DNA from: JAWWPG01 sp033850885
GTDB taxonomy: Bacteria; Actinomycetota; Actinomycetes; Propionibacteriales; Nocardioidaceae
Assembly (NCBI GenBank): GCA_033850885.1
Contig: JAWWPG010000033.1
Span: forward strand, 1-64,000
Length of the DNA: 64,000 nt
Direction: 5' to 3'
Shown: positions 34,282 to 41,106 of the stretch, in pieces
How positions within the stretch are numbered: the stretch's first letter is position 1
Layout of the letters: each line of letters starts with the position of its first letter
The notes under the pieces: generated by a model
What the model was told of the DNA's origin: nothing
Seen by the model: the letters and a program-made list of their open reading frames with translations, nothing else
Database searches by the model: none
Made by a program: the position numbers and the translations under genes

Positions 34282-35198
34282 GCGCCGCTGATGTGCCCGG
34301 ACCCAAGGCCCTCTCGGCCCGGCAGGTCACCTGGCGTCGCCGGATGGCCTCGGCCGGGCGCACCTGGAAGGAGTTCCAGCGGCACCGCTCCGGGGTGGCT
34401 GGCCTGTGCGTGCTGGTGATCTTCGTGCTGGTGGCGATCTTCGCTCCCGTGCTGGCCAACCCCGAGGGGCTGCTCCGGACGAAGGCCACCGGCGCAGTGC
34501 TGGCTGGCCCTACGTCGACGTACTGGCTCGGCACCGACGAGGCCGGTCGCTCGGTGCTCACCTTGCTGATATTCGGCGCGCGCGTGTCGCTCCTCGTCGG
34601 CCTCTTCGCGACCGTGATCTCGATGCTCCTCGGCACTGTCATCGGGATTGCGTCGGGGTTCCTGGGTGGCTGGATCGGCGGCCTGCTCTACCGGCTGACC
34701 GAGTGGTTCCTGGTGATCCCGTTCGTGCCGCTCGCGCTGGTGCTCGCCACCCTTCTCGGCAGCTCCCTGTACACGGTCGGGTTCGTGATCGGCGTGACGA
34801 GCTGGCCGGGCACCGCGCTACTGATCCGGGCACAGACGTTGTCGATCAAGAACCGGCCTTACATGGAGCGGGCCCGGGTCCTCGGGGCGGGTAACCGGCA
34901 CCAGATGAGCAAGCACATCCTGCCGAACGTGATGCCGATGGTCTTCGCCAACACCACGCTCACGGTGGCGGGGGCCATCTTGGCCGAGACGACCCTGTCG
35001 TTCCTCGGCCTCGGTGATCCCAGCCGGGTTTCGTGGGGCACCATGCTCGACTCCGCGTTCAACAACGGCGCCCTCACGCTCGGCGCCTGGTGGTACCTCT
35101 TCCCGCCGGGGATCTGCGTGATCCTCGTCGTCTTGTCGTTCACGCTGGTAGGCCAGGCCCTCGAAGAGGTTTTCAACCCGCGGCTGCGGGACCGCTGA
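34278..35198 (+). CDS. Peptide ABC transporter permease (DppC-like)
   Basis: This 306-aa second permease has the OppC/DppC N-terminal segment (WKEFQRHRSGVAGLCVLVIFVLVAIFAP), the marker YWLGTDEAGRSVLTLLIFGARVSL and a coupling loop RPYMERARVLGAGNRH. It forms the heterodimeric channel with DppB. It overlaps DppB by 4 bases, and its stop overlaps the next ATG by one base (TGATG), showing coupled translation. Confidence 0.92.
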   Translation: MSAADVPGPKALSARQVTWRRRMASAGRTWKEFQRHRSGVAGLCVLVIFVLVAIFAPVLANPEGLLRTKATGAVLAGPTSTYWLGTDEAGRSVLTLLIFGARVSLLVGLFATVISMLLGTVIGIASGFLGGWIGGLLYRLTEWFLVIPFVPLALVLATLLGSSLYTVGFVIGVTSWPGTALLIRAQTLSIKNRPYMERARVLGAGNRHQMSKHILPNVMPMVFANTTLTVAGAILAETTLSFLGLGDPSRVSWGTMLDSAFNNGALTLGAWWYLFPPGICVILVVLSFTLVGQALEEVFNPRLRDR

Positions 35199-36223
35199 TG
35201 AGTGAGCTGCTCGAGCTCCGCGACCTCAGCGTGACCTACCGGACCCGGGCCGGTGACATGCCGGCAGTCCGCGGCGTCACGATGTCGGTCGCCAGCGGAC
35301 AGAGTGTCGGCATCGCAGGCGAGTCGGGCTGTGGGAAGTCCACGCTGGCGTCGACCGTCCTGCGGCTCCAGCCGAAGAATGCGCGGGTCGATGGCACCGT
35401 CCTAGTCAACGGCCAGGACGTCCAGACCATGCGGTGGGGCCACCTGCGCGCGTTGCGCTGGGCGCAGGCGGCGATGGTGTTCCAGGGGGCGCTGCACTCC
35501 CTCAACCCCGTGCAGCGGGTCGGCGACCAGATCGCGGAGCCGATCCGGCTGCACGACCCCTCTGTCGGCAAGACGGAGGCCGCATCGCGGGTCGGCGAGC
35601 TGCTCGAGGAGGTGGGGCTGCCGGCGGCGCGAGCTCGTTCCTACCCGCACCAGTTCTCCGGCGGGCAGAAGCAGCGCATCATGATCGCGATGGCGCTGGC
35701 CTGCCGTCCTCAGCTGATCGTCGCCGACGAGCCGACCACTGCCCTCGACGTGATGGTGCAGGCGCAGGTGCTGGGCGTGCTCACCGACCTGGTTCGCGAC
35801 CTCGGACTCGGCCTGCTCCTGATCAGCCACGACCTCTCGGTGCTCGGGACGACCTGCGACCGGGTGCTCGTGATGTACGCCGGAAGGGTCGTCGAGGAGG
35901 GCCCGGGCAGCGGGCTCTTCGACCGACCCCTGCACCCGTACGGCGGCGCGCTCGCGGCGGCCTTCCCACGGGTCGGCGACCCGGTGGCCCGGTTCGCTCC
36001 CATCGGCCTGCCCGGCGACCCGCCCGACCCCAGGTCGCTACCCAGCGGGTGCGCCTTCCACCCGCGCTGTGCGCTCGCGACCGCCGAGTGCACGACCATG
36101 GACCCGCCGCTCGAGCCACACGCCGGGGACCGCAAGGTGGCATGCCTGCACGCCGACGACGACCGGGACATGAAGCTTCTGCTGGGCCAGCGGGTCGCCG
36201 CGGCCGGCGAGGCGGCCCGGTGA
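35198..36223 (+). CDS. Peptide ABC transporter ATPase (DppD-like)
   Basis: This 341-aa nucleotide-binding subunit powers uptake. It has Walker A GESGCGKST, the Q-loop region, the ABC signature FSGGQKQR and Walker B LIVADEPTTALD. The C-terminus carries the oligopeptide-type extension with Cys cluster (PSGCAFHPRCALATAEC), which in this class binds an Fe-S cluster or structural metal. ATG 35198 is fixed by the TGATG overlap with the permease. Confidence 0.93.
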   Translation: MSELLELRDLSVTYRTRAGDMPAVRGVTMSVASGQSVGIAGESGCGKSTLASTVLRLQPKNARVDGTVLVNGQDVQTMRWGHLRALRWAQAAMVFQGALHSLNPVQRVGDQIAEPIRLHDPSVGKTEAASRVGELLEEVGLPAARARSYPHQFSGGQKQRIMIAMALACRPQLIVADEPTTALDVMVQAQVLGVLTDLVRDLGLGLLLISHDLSVLGTTCDRVLVMYAGRVVEEGPGSGLFDRPLHPYGGALAAAFPRVGDPVARFAPIGLPGDPPDPRSLPSGCAFHPRCALATAECTTMDPPLEPHAGDRKVACLHADDDRDMKLLLGQRVAAAGEAAR

Positions 36224-37233
36224 GCGGTGACCTGCTGTCGGCACGCGACCTCGAGGTCACGTTCGGCGGGCGCAACGGCCGCCCGGACGCCAAGGGGGTG
36301 GACGGGGTCGACCTCGACGTCGCGTCGGGTGAGATCCTCGCGCTGGTCGGCGAGTCCGGCTGCGGCAAGACGACCCTGGCGCGCACCCTGCTCGGGCTCG
36401 AGCGGCCCAGCACCGGGACCGTCACCTACGACGGGTCGGGCCTCGGGTACGGCGCCGGCGCCCTGCGCGCCTATCGACGTCGCGTCCAGCTCATCCTGCA
36501 GGACCCGACCGGTGCTCTCAACCCGCGGCACAGCGTCTACGAGTCGGTCGCGGAAGGCATCCGGATCCACAAGCTCGTCGAGCGCAAGCGCGCGGGCGGC
36601 TTACGCGTCACGGAGACCGACCTGGTATCGGACGCACTGTCGCATGCCGGCATGCGGCCGCCCGAGCGGTTCTACCTGAACTACCCGCACGAGCTGTCCG
36701 GCGGACAGCGGCAGCGGGTCGTCATCGCCGGGGCGCTCGCCCTCGAACCCGACGTTCTCATCGCGGACGAACCGGTGTCGAGCCTGGATGCGTCGATCCG
36801 CGGGGAGATCCTGGCCCTGTTGCTCAGCCTGCGCGAGCGCCTCGGCCTCTCGGTGCTCGTCGTGACGCACGACCTCGGACTGGCCTGGAACATCGCCGAC
36901 CGGATCGCCGTGATGTACCTGGGTCGGATCGTCGAGGTCGGCACCACGGAGGAGGTGCTGGCCGCGCCGAAGCACCCGTACACACGAGCGCTGCTGTCAG
37001 TCGTCCCCGAGATCGACCAGATCGAGCCGATCGTGCTGGAGGGTGAGACCCCCGACCCGACCCGGGTGCCGTCAGGCTGCCGCTTCCACCCACGGTGCCC
37101 AGCCCTGGCGCGTGGAGAGGCGGCCGCCGCCGGCGTCGACGGCGACTGCCGGACCAGGCGACTGCCCGTACTGCCCGCCACCGGCGACCACCGTGCCGCC
37201 TGCTGGCTTCCCGGCCGGCTGGGAGCATCGTGA
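36220..37233 (+). CDS. Peptide ABC transporter ATPase (DppF-like)
   Basis: This 337-aa second ATPase has Walker A GESGCGKTT, signature LSGGQRQR and Walker B VLIADEPVSSLD. Like the first it ends with the oligopeptide-type Cys-rich tail (PSGCRFHPRCPALARG). GTG 36220 overlaps the stop of the previous gene (GTGA), and its own stop overlaps the next GTG. The five importer genes and the two oxidases behind them thus form one coupled operon. Confidence 0.93.
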   Translation: MSGDLLSARDLEVTFGGRNGRPDAKGVDGVDLDVASGEILALVGESGCGKTTLARTLLGLERPSTGTVTYDGSGLGYGAGALRAYRRRVQLILQDPTGALNPRHSVYESVAEGIRIHKLVERKRAGGLRVTETDLVSDALSHAGMRPPERFYLNYPHELSGGQRQRVVIAGALALEPDVLIADEPVSSLDASIRGEILALLLSLRERLGLSVLVVTHDLGLAWNIADRIAVMYLGRIVEVGTTEEVLAAPKHPYTRALLSVVPEIDQIEPIVLEGETPDPTRVPSGCRFHPRCPALARGEAAAAGVDGDCRTRRLPVLPATGDHRAACWLPGRLGAS

Positions 37234-38342
37234 CGCCAGCCCTGCAGCCCGCACTGCCCAAGGCGATGTACGTCGACCCCGAGCACTTCGCGAAAGAGCG
37301 CGAGCTGGTGCTGTTCGACAGCTGGTTCAGCGTTGGCCGGCTGGACGACCTGGGGCTCGACAGGCCGGGCCGGGTCGCCGTCCTCGACGTGGTCGGGGAG
37401 TCGATCCTCGTGACGAGTGACCGCGAGCTGAGGCTGCATGCGGCGTACAACGTGTGCCGCCACCGCGGGTCGCAGGTCGTACCCCACGAAGCCGGCGTCG
37501 TCCCGCCCTGGTGTGACATCGGGGCGCTGCGGTGTCCGTACCATTCCTGGACCTACGACCTCGACGGTCGCCTGCTGAAGGCGCCCCACACCGAGGGGGT
37601 CGACGACTTCGACGCGGAGGAGTTCGCCCTGCACGAGGTCGGGGTCCGTGCCTGGGGCGGCTTCGTCTTCGTCCACCTGACCCCCGAGCGGGCGAGCGAC
37701 TTCGACGCCGACATGGCCGAATACGGCGAGCGGCTGGCGCGCTACCCGCTGGCGAGGCTGGCGACCGGACGCAGCTTCACGTACGAGGTCGCAGCCAACT
37801 ACAAGGTGCTGGCCGAGAACTACAACGAGTGCTACCACTGCGGCCCGGTCCACCCAGAGCTGACCCGGCTGGTCCCCTCGTTCGGCGGTGGCGGAGACGG
37901 GTTGGATTGGGAGGACGGCATCCCGCACCGCGACGGCGCGTGGACGTTCACGACGACCGGCACCACCAACCGGCGACCGTTCCCCGACCTCGACGACGCG
38001 GAACGAACCCGACACAAGGGCGAGCTGATCTACCCCAACCTGTGGGTCTCGTGCGCCGCCGACCATGTGGCGGCGTTCGTCTCGTGGCCGCTCGACACCG
38101 GGCACACGCGGGTCAGGTGCGACCTCCTCTTCGAGCCCGAGGCGCTGGCCGCCGACGACTTCGACCCTGACGATGCCGGTGACCTCTGGGACCTGGTGAA
38201 CCGGCAGGACTGGGTCGTCTGCGAGTCGGTGCAGCGCGGAATGTCGTCGCGCGCCTACCAGCAGGGGTGGTTCGCCCCGATGGAGGACCTGTCCGCCGAC
38301 GTACGGCGGTGGCTGTTGCCCCGGCTCGGCCACCCGTCGTGA
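37230..38342 (+). CDS. Rieske non-heme iron oxygenase, alpha subunit
   Basis: This 370-aa oxygenase has a Rieske 2Fe-2S cluster (Cys76, His78, Cys102, His105; motifs CRHRG and CPYHSW) and a mononuclear iron site in ENYNECYHCGPVHPE (His203, His208). The spacing and the NECYHC context resemble the quaternary-ammonium demethylases (glycine-betaine, carnitine or stachydrine type) more than the aromatic dioxygenases. No ferredoxin or reductase gene lies nearby. GTG 37230 overlaps the ATPase stop, so it is translationally coupled to the importer. An oxidative N-demethylation role is inferred. Confidence 0.85.
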   Translation: MTPALQPALPKAMYVDPEHFAKERELVLFDSWFSVGRLDDLGLDRPGRVAVLDVVGESILVTSDRELRLHAAYNVCRHRGSQVVPHEAGVVPPWCDIGALRCPYHSWTYDLDGRLLKAPHTEGVDDFDAEEFALHEVGVRAWGGFVFVHLTPERASDFDADMAEYGERLARYPLARLATGRSFTYEVAANYKVLAENYNECYHCGPVHPELTRLVPSFGGGGDGLDWEDGIPHRDGAWTFTTTGTTNRRPFPDLDDAERTRHKGELIYPNLWVSCAADHVAAFVSWPLDTGHTRVRCDLLFEPEALAADDFDPDDAGDLWDLVNRQDWVVCESVQRGMSSRAYQQGWFAPMEDLSADVRRWLLPRLGHPS

Positions 38343-39517
38343 CGGGTTCCGTGTCTGACGACAGCAGGTTCGAGTATGTCGTCGTCGGGCTCGGTGCACT
38401 CGGCAGCGCTACGGCGTACCAGCTCGCCAGACGCGGCCACCGGGTCATCGGGCTCGAGCAGTTCGAGCTCGGTCACGCGCGGGGCGCCTCGCACGACACC
38501 TCGCGCATCCTGCGTCACAGCTACCACACTCCCGGGTACGTTGCGCTGACCTTCGCGGCGTACGACGACTGGGCGGATCTCGAAGCAGACAGCGCTGCGA
38601 CTCTTGTCACGCGGGTCGGCGGACTCGACCTCTTCCCGCCGGACGCAGCCATCCCGGTTGACGACTACACCACCTCCATGGATACGTGCGGGGTAGCGTA
38701 CCAGTCGCTCGACGTGGCCGAGGTCGCGGCCCGCTGGCCGCAGTTCGCGCTGCCGGCCGAAACCGTGGCGCTCTATCAGGACAGCGCGTCGATCGTGCCG
38801 GCAGGCCGTGGCACCGCCGTGATGCAGGCGGAGGCGAGACGGCACGGCGCCGAGCTGCGCGACAAGACCCTCGCCACGGCGATCGAGCCGTTCGACGCTG
38901 GCGTGCGGGTGCGGACTCCGTCTGCCACGTACGTCGCCCGCCGGGTCGTCGTGTGTGCCGACGCCTGGACCAACCGCCTGCTCGAAGGCGTCGGAGTGTC
39001 GCTGCCGTTGGTGGTGACGCTGGAGCAGGTGACGTACTTCCGCCCGAGCGACCCGACGACGTACCAGCCGGGCCGGATGCCGCTCTGGATCTGGATGGAC
39101 GACCCGTCGTACTACGGCTTCCCCTGCTACGGCGAGGCGACCCTGAAGGCGGCACGGGACTGCAGCGGGATCGAGGTGACCGCGGACGACCGGCCGTTCG
39201 ACCCCGACCCGGTGCGGTTGCAGGAGTTGAGCGATTTCATGGCGACGTCGATCCCGGGCTCGGGTCCGGCCGTGCGGTCGAAGACGTGCCTCTACACGTT
39301 GACGCCCGACCGCGACTTCGTGCTCGCCCCGGTCCCGGGGTGTGAGGCGGTGCTGGTGGGGCTCGGCGCCGGCCACGCGTTCAAGTTCGCCCCCACCTTC
39401 GGCCGGCTGCTGGCCGAGCTGGCCACCACCGGCGAGTGCAGCGAGGACGTGTCAGCCTTCGCGCTCGACCGGGACGCGCTCACCACGCCTGGCCAGCCGG
39501 TGCACTGGTTGGTCTGA
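38339..39517 (+). CDS. Monomeric sarcosine oxidase/N-methyltryptophan oxidase-like FAD enzyme
   Basis: This 392-aa flavoprotein of the DAO superfamily is closest to SoxA/MTOX-type oxidases, which remove N-methyl groups and release formaldehyde and H2O2. It shows YVVVGLGALGSATAYQLARRG (FAD motif), GASHDTSRILRHSYH and the C-terminal TCLYTLTPDRDFVLAP with the Cys that binds flavin covalently in this family. GLGAGHAFKFAPTFG completes the FAD site. GTG 38339 overlaps the Rieske stop; GTG 38351 is an alternative. It probably acts on the product of the Rieske enzyme. Confidence 0.87.
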   Translation: MTGSVSDDSRFEYVVVGLGALGSATAYQLARRGHRVIGLEQFELGHARGASHDTSRILRHSYHTPGYVALTFAAYDDWADLEADSAATLVTRVGGLDLFPPDAAIPVDDYTTSMDTCGVAYQSLDVAEVAARWPQFALPAETVALYQDSASIVPAGRGTAVMQAEARRHGAELRDKTLATAIEPFDAGVRVRTPSATYVARRVVVCADAWTNRLLEGVGVSLPLVVTLEQVTYFRPSDPTTYQPGRMPLWIWMDDPSYYGFPCYGEATLKAARDCSGIEVTADDRPFDPDPVRLQELSDFMATSIPGSGPAVRSKTCLYTLTPDRDFVLAPVPGCEAVLVGLGAGHAFKFAPTFGRLLAELATTGECSEDVSAFALDRDALTTPGQPVHWLV

Positions 39518-40111
39518 CAGCAGGCTCCGCTCGACGCCGAGCTCGTCGGCGGTCGCGTCCCGCACCCAGGCCCGCAGCTGTTCGCGGTTGATGCTCTTGT
39601 AGACCAGCGCCGCGACGGACAGCCCGTCGAGCAGGGCGCCGATCCGGGTGACGGTGCTCTTGGGGTCCGCGCAGGCGAAAGCGCCGGCGGCGACCCCCTC
39701 GTCGATCACGCGCTCCAGCGCATCGCGCCACCGTTTGTCGAGCTTGCGCAGTGCGGACTGGATCGAGGGTTCTCGCAGTGCGGTCGACCAGGCTTCGATC
39801 CACAGCGTCCAGCCGTGCGCGGCACCGGTCGGGCCGTACGACGTCAGCACCCGACGCAGACGCTCGAGCGGTCCGCCTTCGGCAGCCAGCGCCTTGTCCA
39901 GCCGGTCGGCGTCACGGACGACGGCGTACTCGAGCGCCTCGACAAGCAGCGCGTCCTTCGTGTCGAAGTGGTAGAAGACCAGGCCGGAACTGACACCCAG
40001 CCCGGCAGCGATGTCTGAGACGCGCACCGCGGACATCCCGCTCTTCTCGATCCCCGCGATGGTTGCGACGAGGATCTCCTCGCGGCGCACCTCGACGTTG
40101 CGACGACCCAT
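39452..40111 (-). CDS. TetR-family regulator (BetI-like)
   Basis: This 219-aa repressor has the helix-turn-helix near the N-terminus (MSAVRVSDIAAGLGVSSGLVFYHFDTKDALL) and an all-alpha ligand domain (GWTLWIEAWSTALREPSIQSAL) resembling the BetI group that senses choline-like amines. It is convergent with the sarcosine-oxidase-like gene, with 66 bp of 3' overlap. It probably controls the island through the 20-bp palindromes. TAGGGT 7 bases before ATG 40111 (minus strand) suggests leaderless expression. Confidence 0.85.
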   Translation of the reverse strand: MGRRNVEVRREEILVATIAGIEKSGMSAVRVSDIAAGLGVSSGLVFYHFDTKDALLVEALEYAVVRDADRLDKALAAEGGPLERLRRVLTSYGPTGAAHGWTLWIEAWSTALREPSIQSALRKLDKRWRDALERVIDEGVAAGAFACADPKSTVTRIGALLDGLSVAALVYKSINREQLRAWVRDATADELGVERSLLSDQPVHRLARRGERVPVEREG

Positions 40112-40118
40112 GGCGCTG

Positions 40119-40124
40119 ACCCTA
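40119..40124 (-). promoter_or_regulatory. -10 element (TAGGGT), leaderless promoter of the TetR gene
   Basis: TAGGGT on the minus strand ends 7 bases before ATG 40111; no Shine-Dalgarno is visible. Confidence 0.4.
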
Positions 40125-40156
40125 TCGTCGGGCACCGTAGACGCGATGAGGTCGGA

Positions 40157-40172
40157 GGTCCCACTCGGGACC
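40157..40172. promoter_or_regulatory. Dyad between tetR and the zinc-ribbon gene
   Basis: GGTCCC-ACTC-GGGACC is a perfect inverted repeat. It lies 10-25 bases before the -10 of the zinc-ribbon gene, over its -35 region, and upstream of the tetR promoter. It differs from the island palindromes, so a second regulator, or different TetR binding, would be needed. Confidence 0.4.
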
Positions 40173-40181
40173 GAACCTGGA

Positions 40182-40187
40182 TATGCT
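40182..40187 (+). promoter_or_regulatory. -10 element (TATGCT), leaderless promoter
   Basis: TATGCT ends 6 bases before ATG 40194. Confidence 0.5.
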
Positions 40188-40193
40188 CCGCCC

Positions 40194-40670
40194 ATGTCGA
40201 CCGGACCGGGCTATCGCGACCGGGCGGGTAGCCGCACGGCCCTGCGGGTGCTGGGATTCCTCTGCGCGGGGCTCGGCCTGGTCCTTGTGGTGTCCGGGTT
40301 CGCCAGCGTGGCCAGCTCGATGAACAACCCGCCATTCGAGCCGCAGCCGACGCCGACGATCTGGCCGGCCTTTGTCGGGATGCCCCTGCTCGGACTGGGC
40401 ATCGTGCTTCTGGCCATCGGATTTCTGGGAGCGGGCGCCCGCTTCGTGTCGAGCGAGGTGGCTCCGAGCCTGAACCGAGGCAGTGCCGCGCTCGGATTCG
40501 GCGGCCCGGCGGCGCCGGCCTGTCCGGCATGCGGCGGGTCGAACCCCGCGGGCGGAGCCTTCTGCCAGTCGTGCGGTGCGACGCTCAACCGGGTCTGCGC
40601 GTCCTGCCAACGCGCCAACGACGCAACCGCGCGCTTCTGCGCCGGCTGCGGACGGCCGATCAGCGGGTGA
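40194..40670 (+). CDS. Two-helix membrane protein with double zinc ribbon
   Basis: This 158-aa protein has two hydrophobic helices near residues 18-40 (LGFLCAGLGLVLVVSGFASV) and 59-84 (WPAFVGMPLLGLGIVLLAIG). The C-terminal cytosolic part carries two CxxC pairs (CPACGG, CQSCGA) and then CASCQRA and CAGCGRP, a double zinc ribbon (DZANK-like). The function is unknown; such proteins may bind nucleic acid or partners at the membrane. TATGCT lies 6 bases before the ATG and there is no Shine-Dalgarno. Its 3' end overlaps rpmB on the other strand by 11 bases. Confidence 0.8.
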   Translation: MSTGPGYRDRAGSRTALRVLGFLCAGLGLVLVVSGFASVASSMNNPPFEPQPTPTIWPAFVGMPLLGLGIVLLAIGFLGAGARFVSSEVAPSLNRGSAALGFGGPAAPACPACGGSNPAGGAFCQSCGATLNRVCASCQRANDATARFCAGCGRPISG

Positions 40671-40845
40671 CTTTGCCCGCCTTCAGGCACGAGGTGCAGA
40701 CATTGAGACGCTTCGGGGTGCCGTCGACCACCGCGCGGACCCGCTGGATGTTGGGGTCGAAGCGGCGGTTGGTACGCCGGTGCGAGTGCGACACGTTGTG
40801 ACCGAAACCCGGGCGCTTGGCGCAGATGTCACAGACGGCGGCCAC
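40660..40845 (-). CDS. rpmB: 50S ribosomal protein L28
   Basis: This 61-aa ribosomal protein of the large subunit reads VAAVCDICAKRPGFGHN at the start, SHSHRRTNRRFDPNIQ in the middle and NVCTSCLKAGKV at the end. Both CxxC pairs are kept, so this is the zinc-binding (C+) form; many actinobacteria also carry a Zur-controlled C- paralogue elsewhere. GTG 40845 has AGGAG 7 bases upstream. In the core gene order this is the right-hand neighbour of thiL, now separated from it by the island. Confidence 0.95.
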   Translation of the reverse strand: MAAVCDICAKRPGFGHNVSHSHRRTNRRFDPNIQRVRAVVDGTPKRLNVCTSCLKAGKVTR

Positions 40846-40958
40846 GGTGCTCTCCTGAAGGTCAGTGGTTGGTTCGACGATCGGTGGTTGCTTCGACATC
40901 GCCGGTGAGGGCAACCGCGCAAGTTTAACGGATCTCCGCCCCTCCCCGCGAATCCCTC

Positions 40959-41036
40959 CCCGCGAATTGCGGGAAAGTACACGTCGGGAGCGCCGGGTTG
41001 AGGTGCACTTTCCCGCAAATCGCGGGATGGCGCCGT
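40959..41036. repeat. Long inverted repeat between rpmB and dak
   Basis: Two 23-bp arms (40959-40981 and 41014-41036) match as reverse complements at 21 of 23 positions around a 32-base loop. Each arm holds its own small palindrome with the core CGAATT/CGCAAAT. The transcript could fold into a long hairpin. The layout resembles a REP- or MITE-type element; a role as bidirectional terminator is less likely, as the flanking genes are divergent. Confidence 0.55.
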
Positions 41037-41106
41037 AGCCTGACTCTCGCAGTCCTGACACTCGAGGTCCGACCCGGCCCGGGCGCAACCGACTCCGAAG
41101 GCAAGC

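Noticed and set aside
36681..38399. A 572-codon open frame on the minus strand across the ATPase and Rieske genes
   Set aside because: It is a high-GC antisense shadow with no motif; both plus-strand genes are intact.
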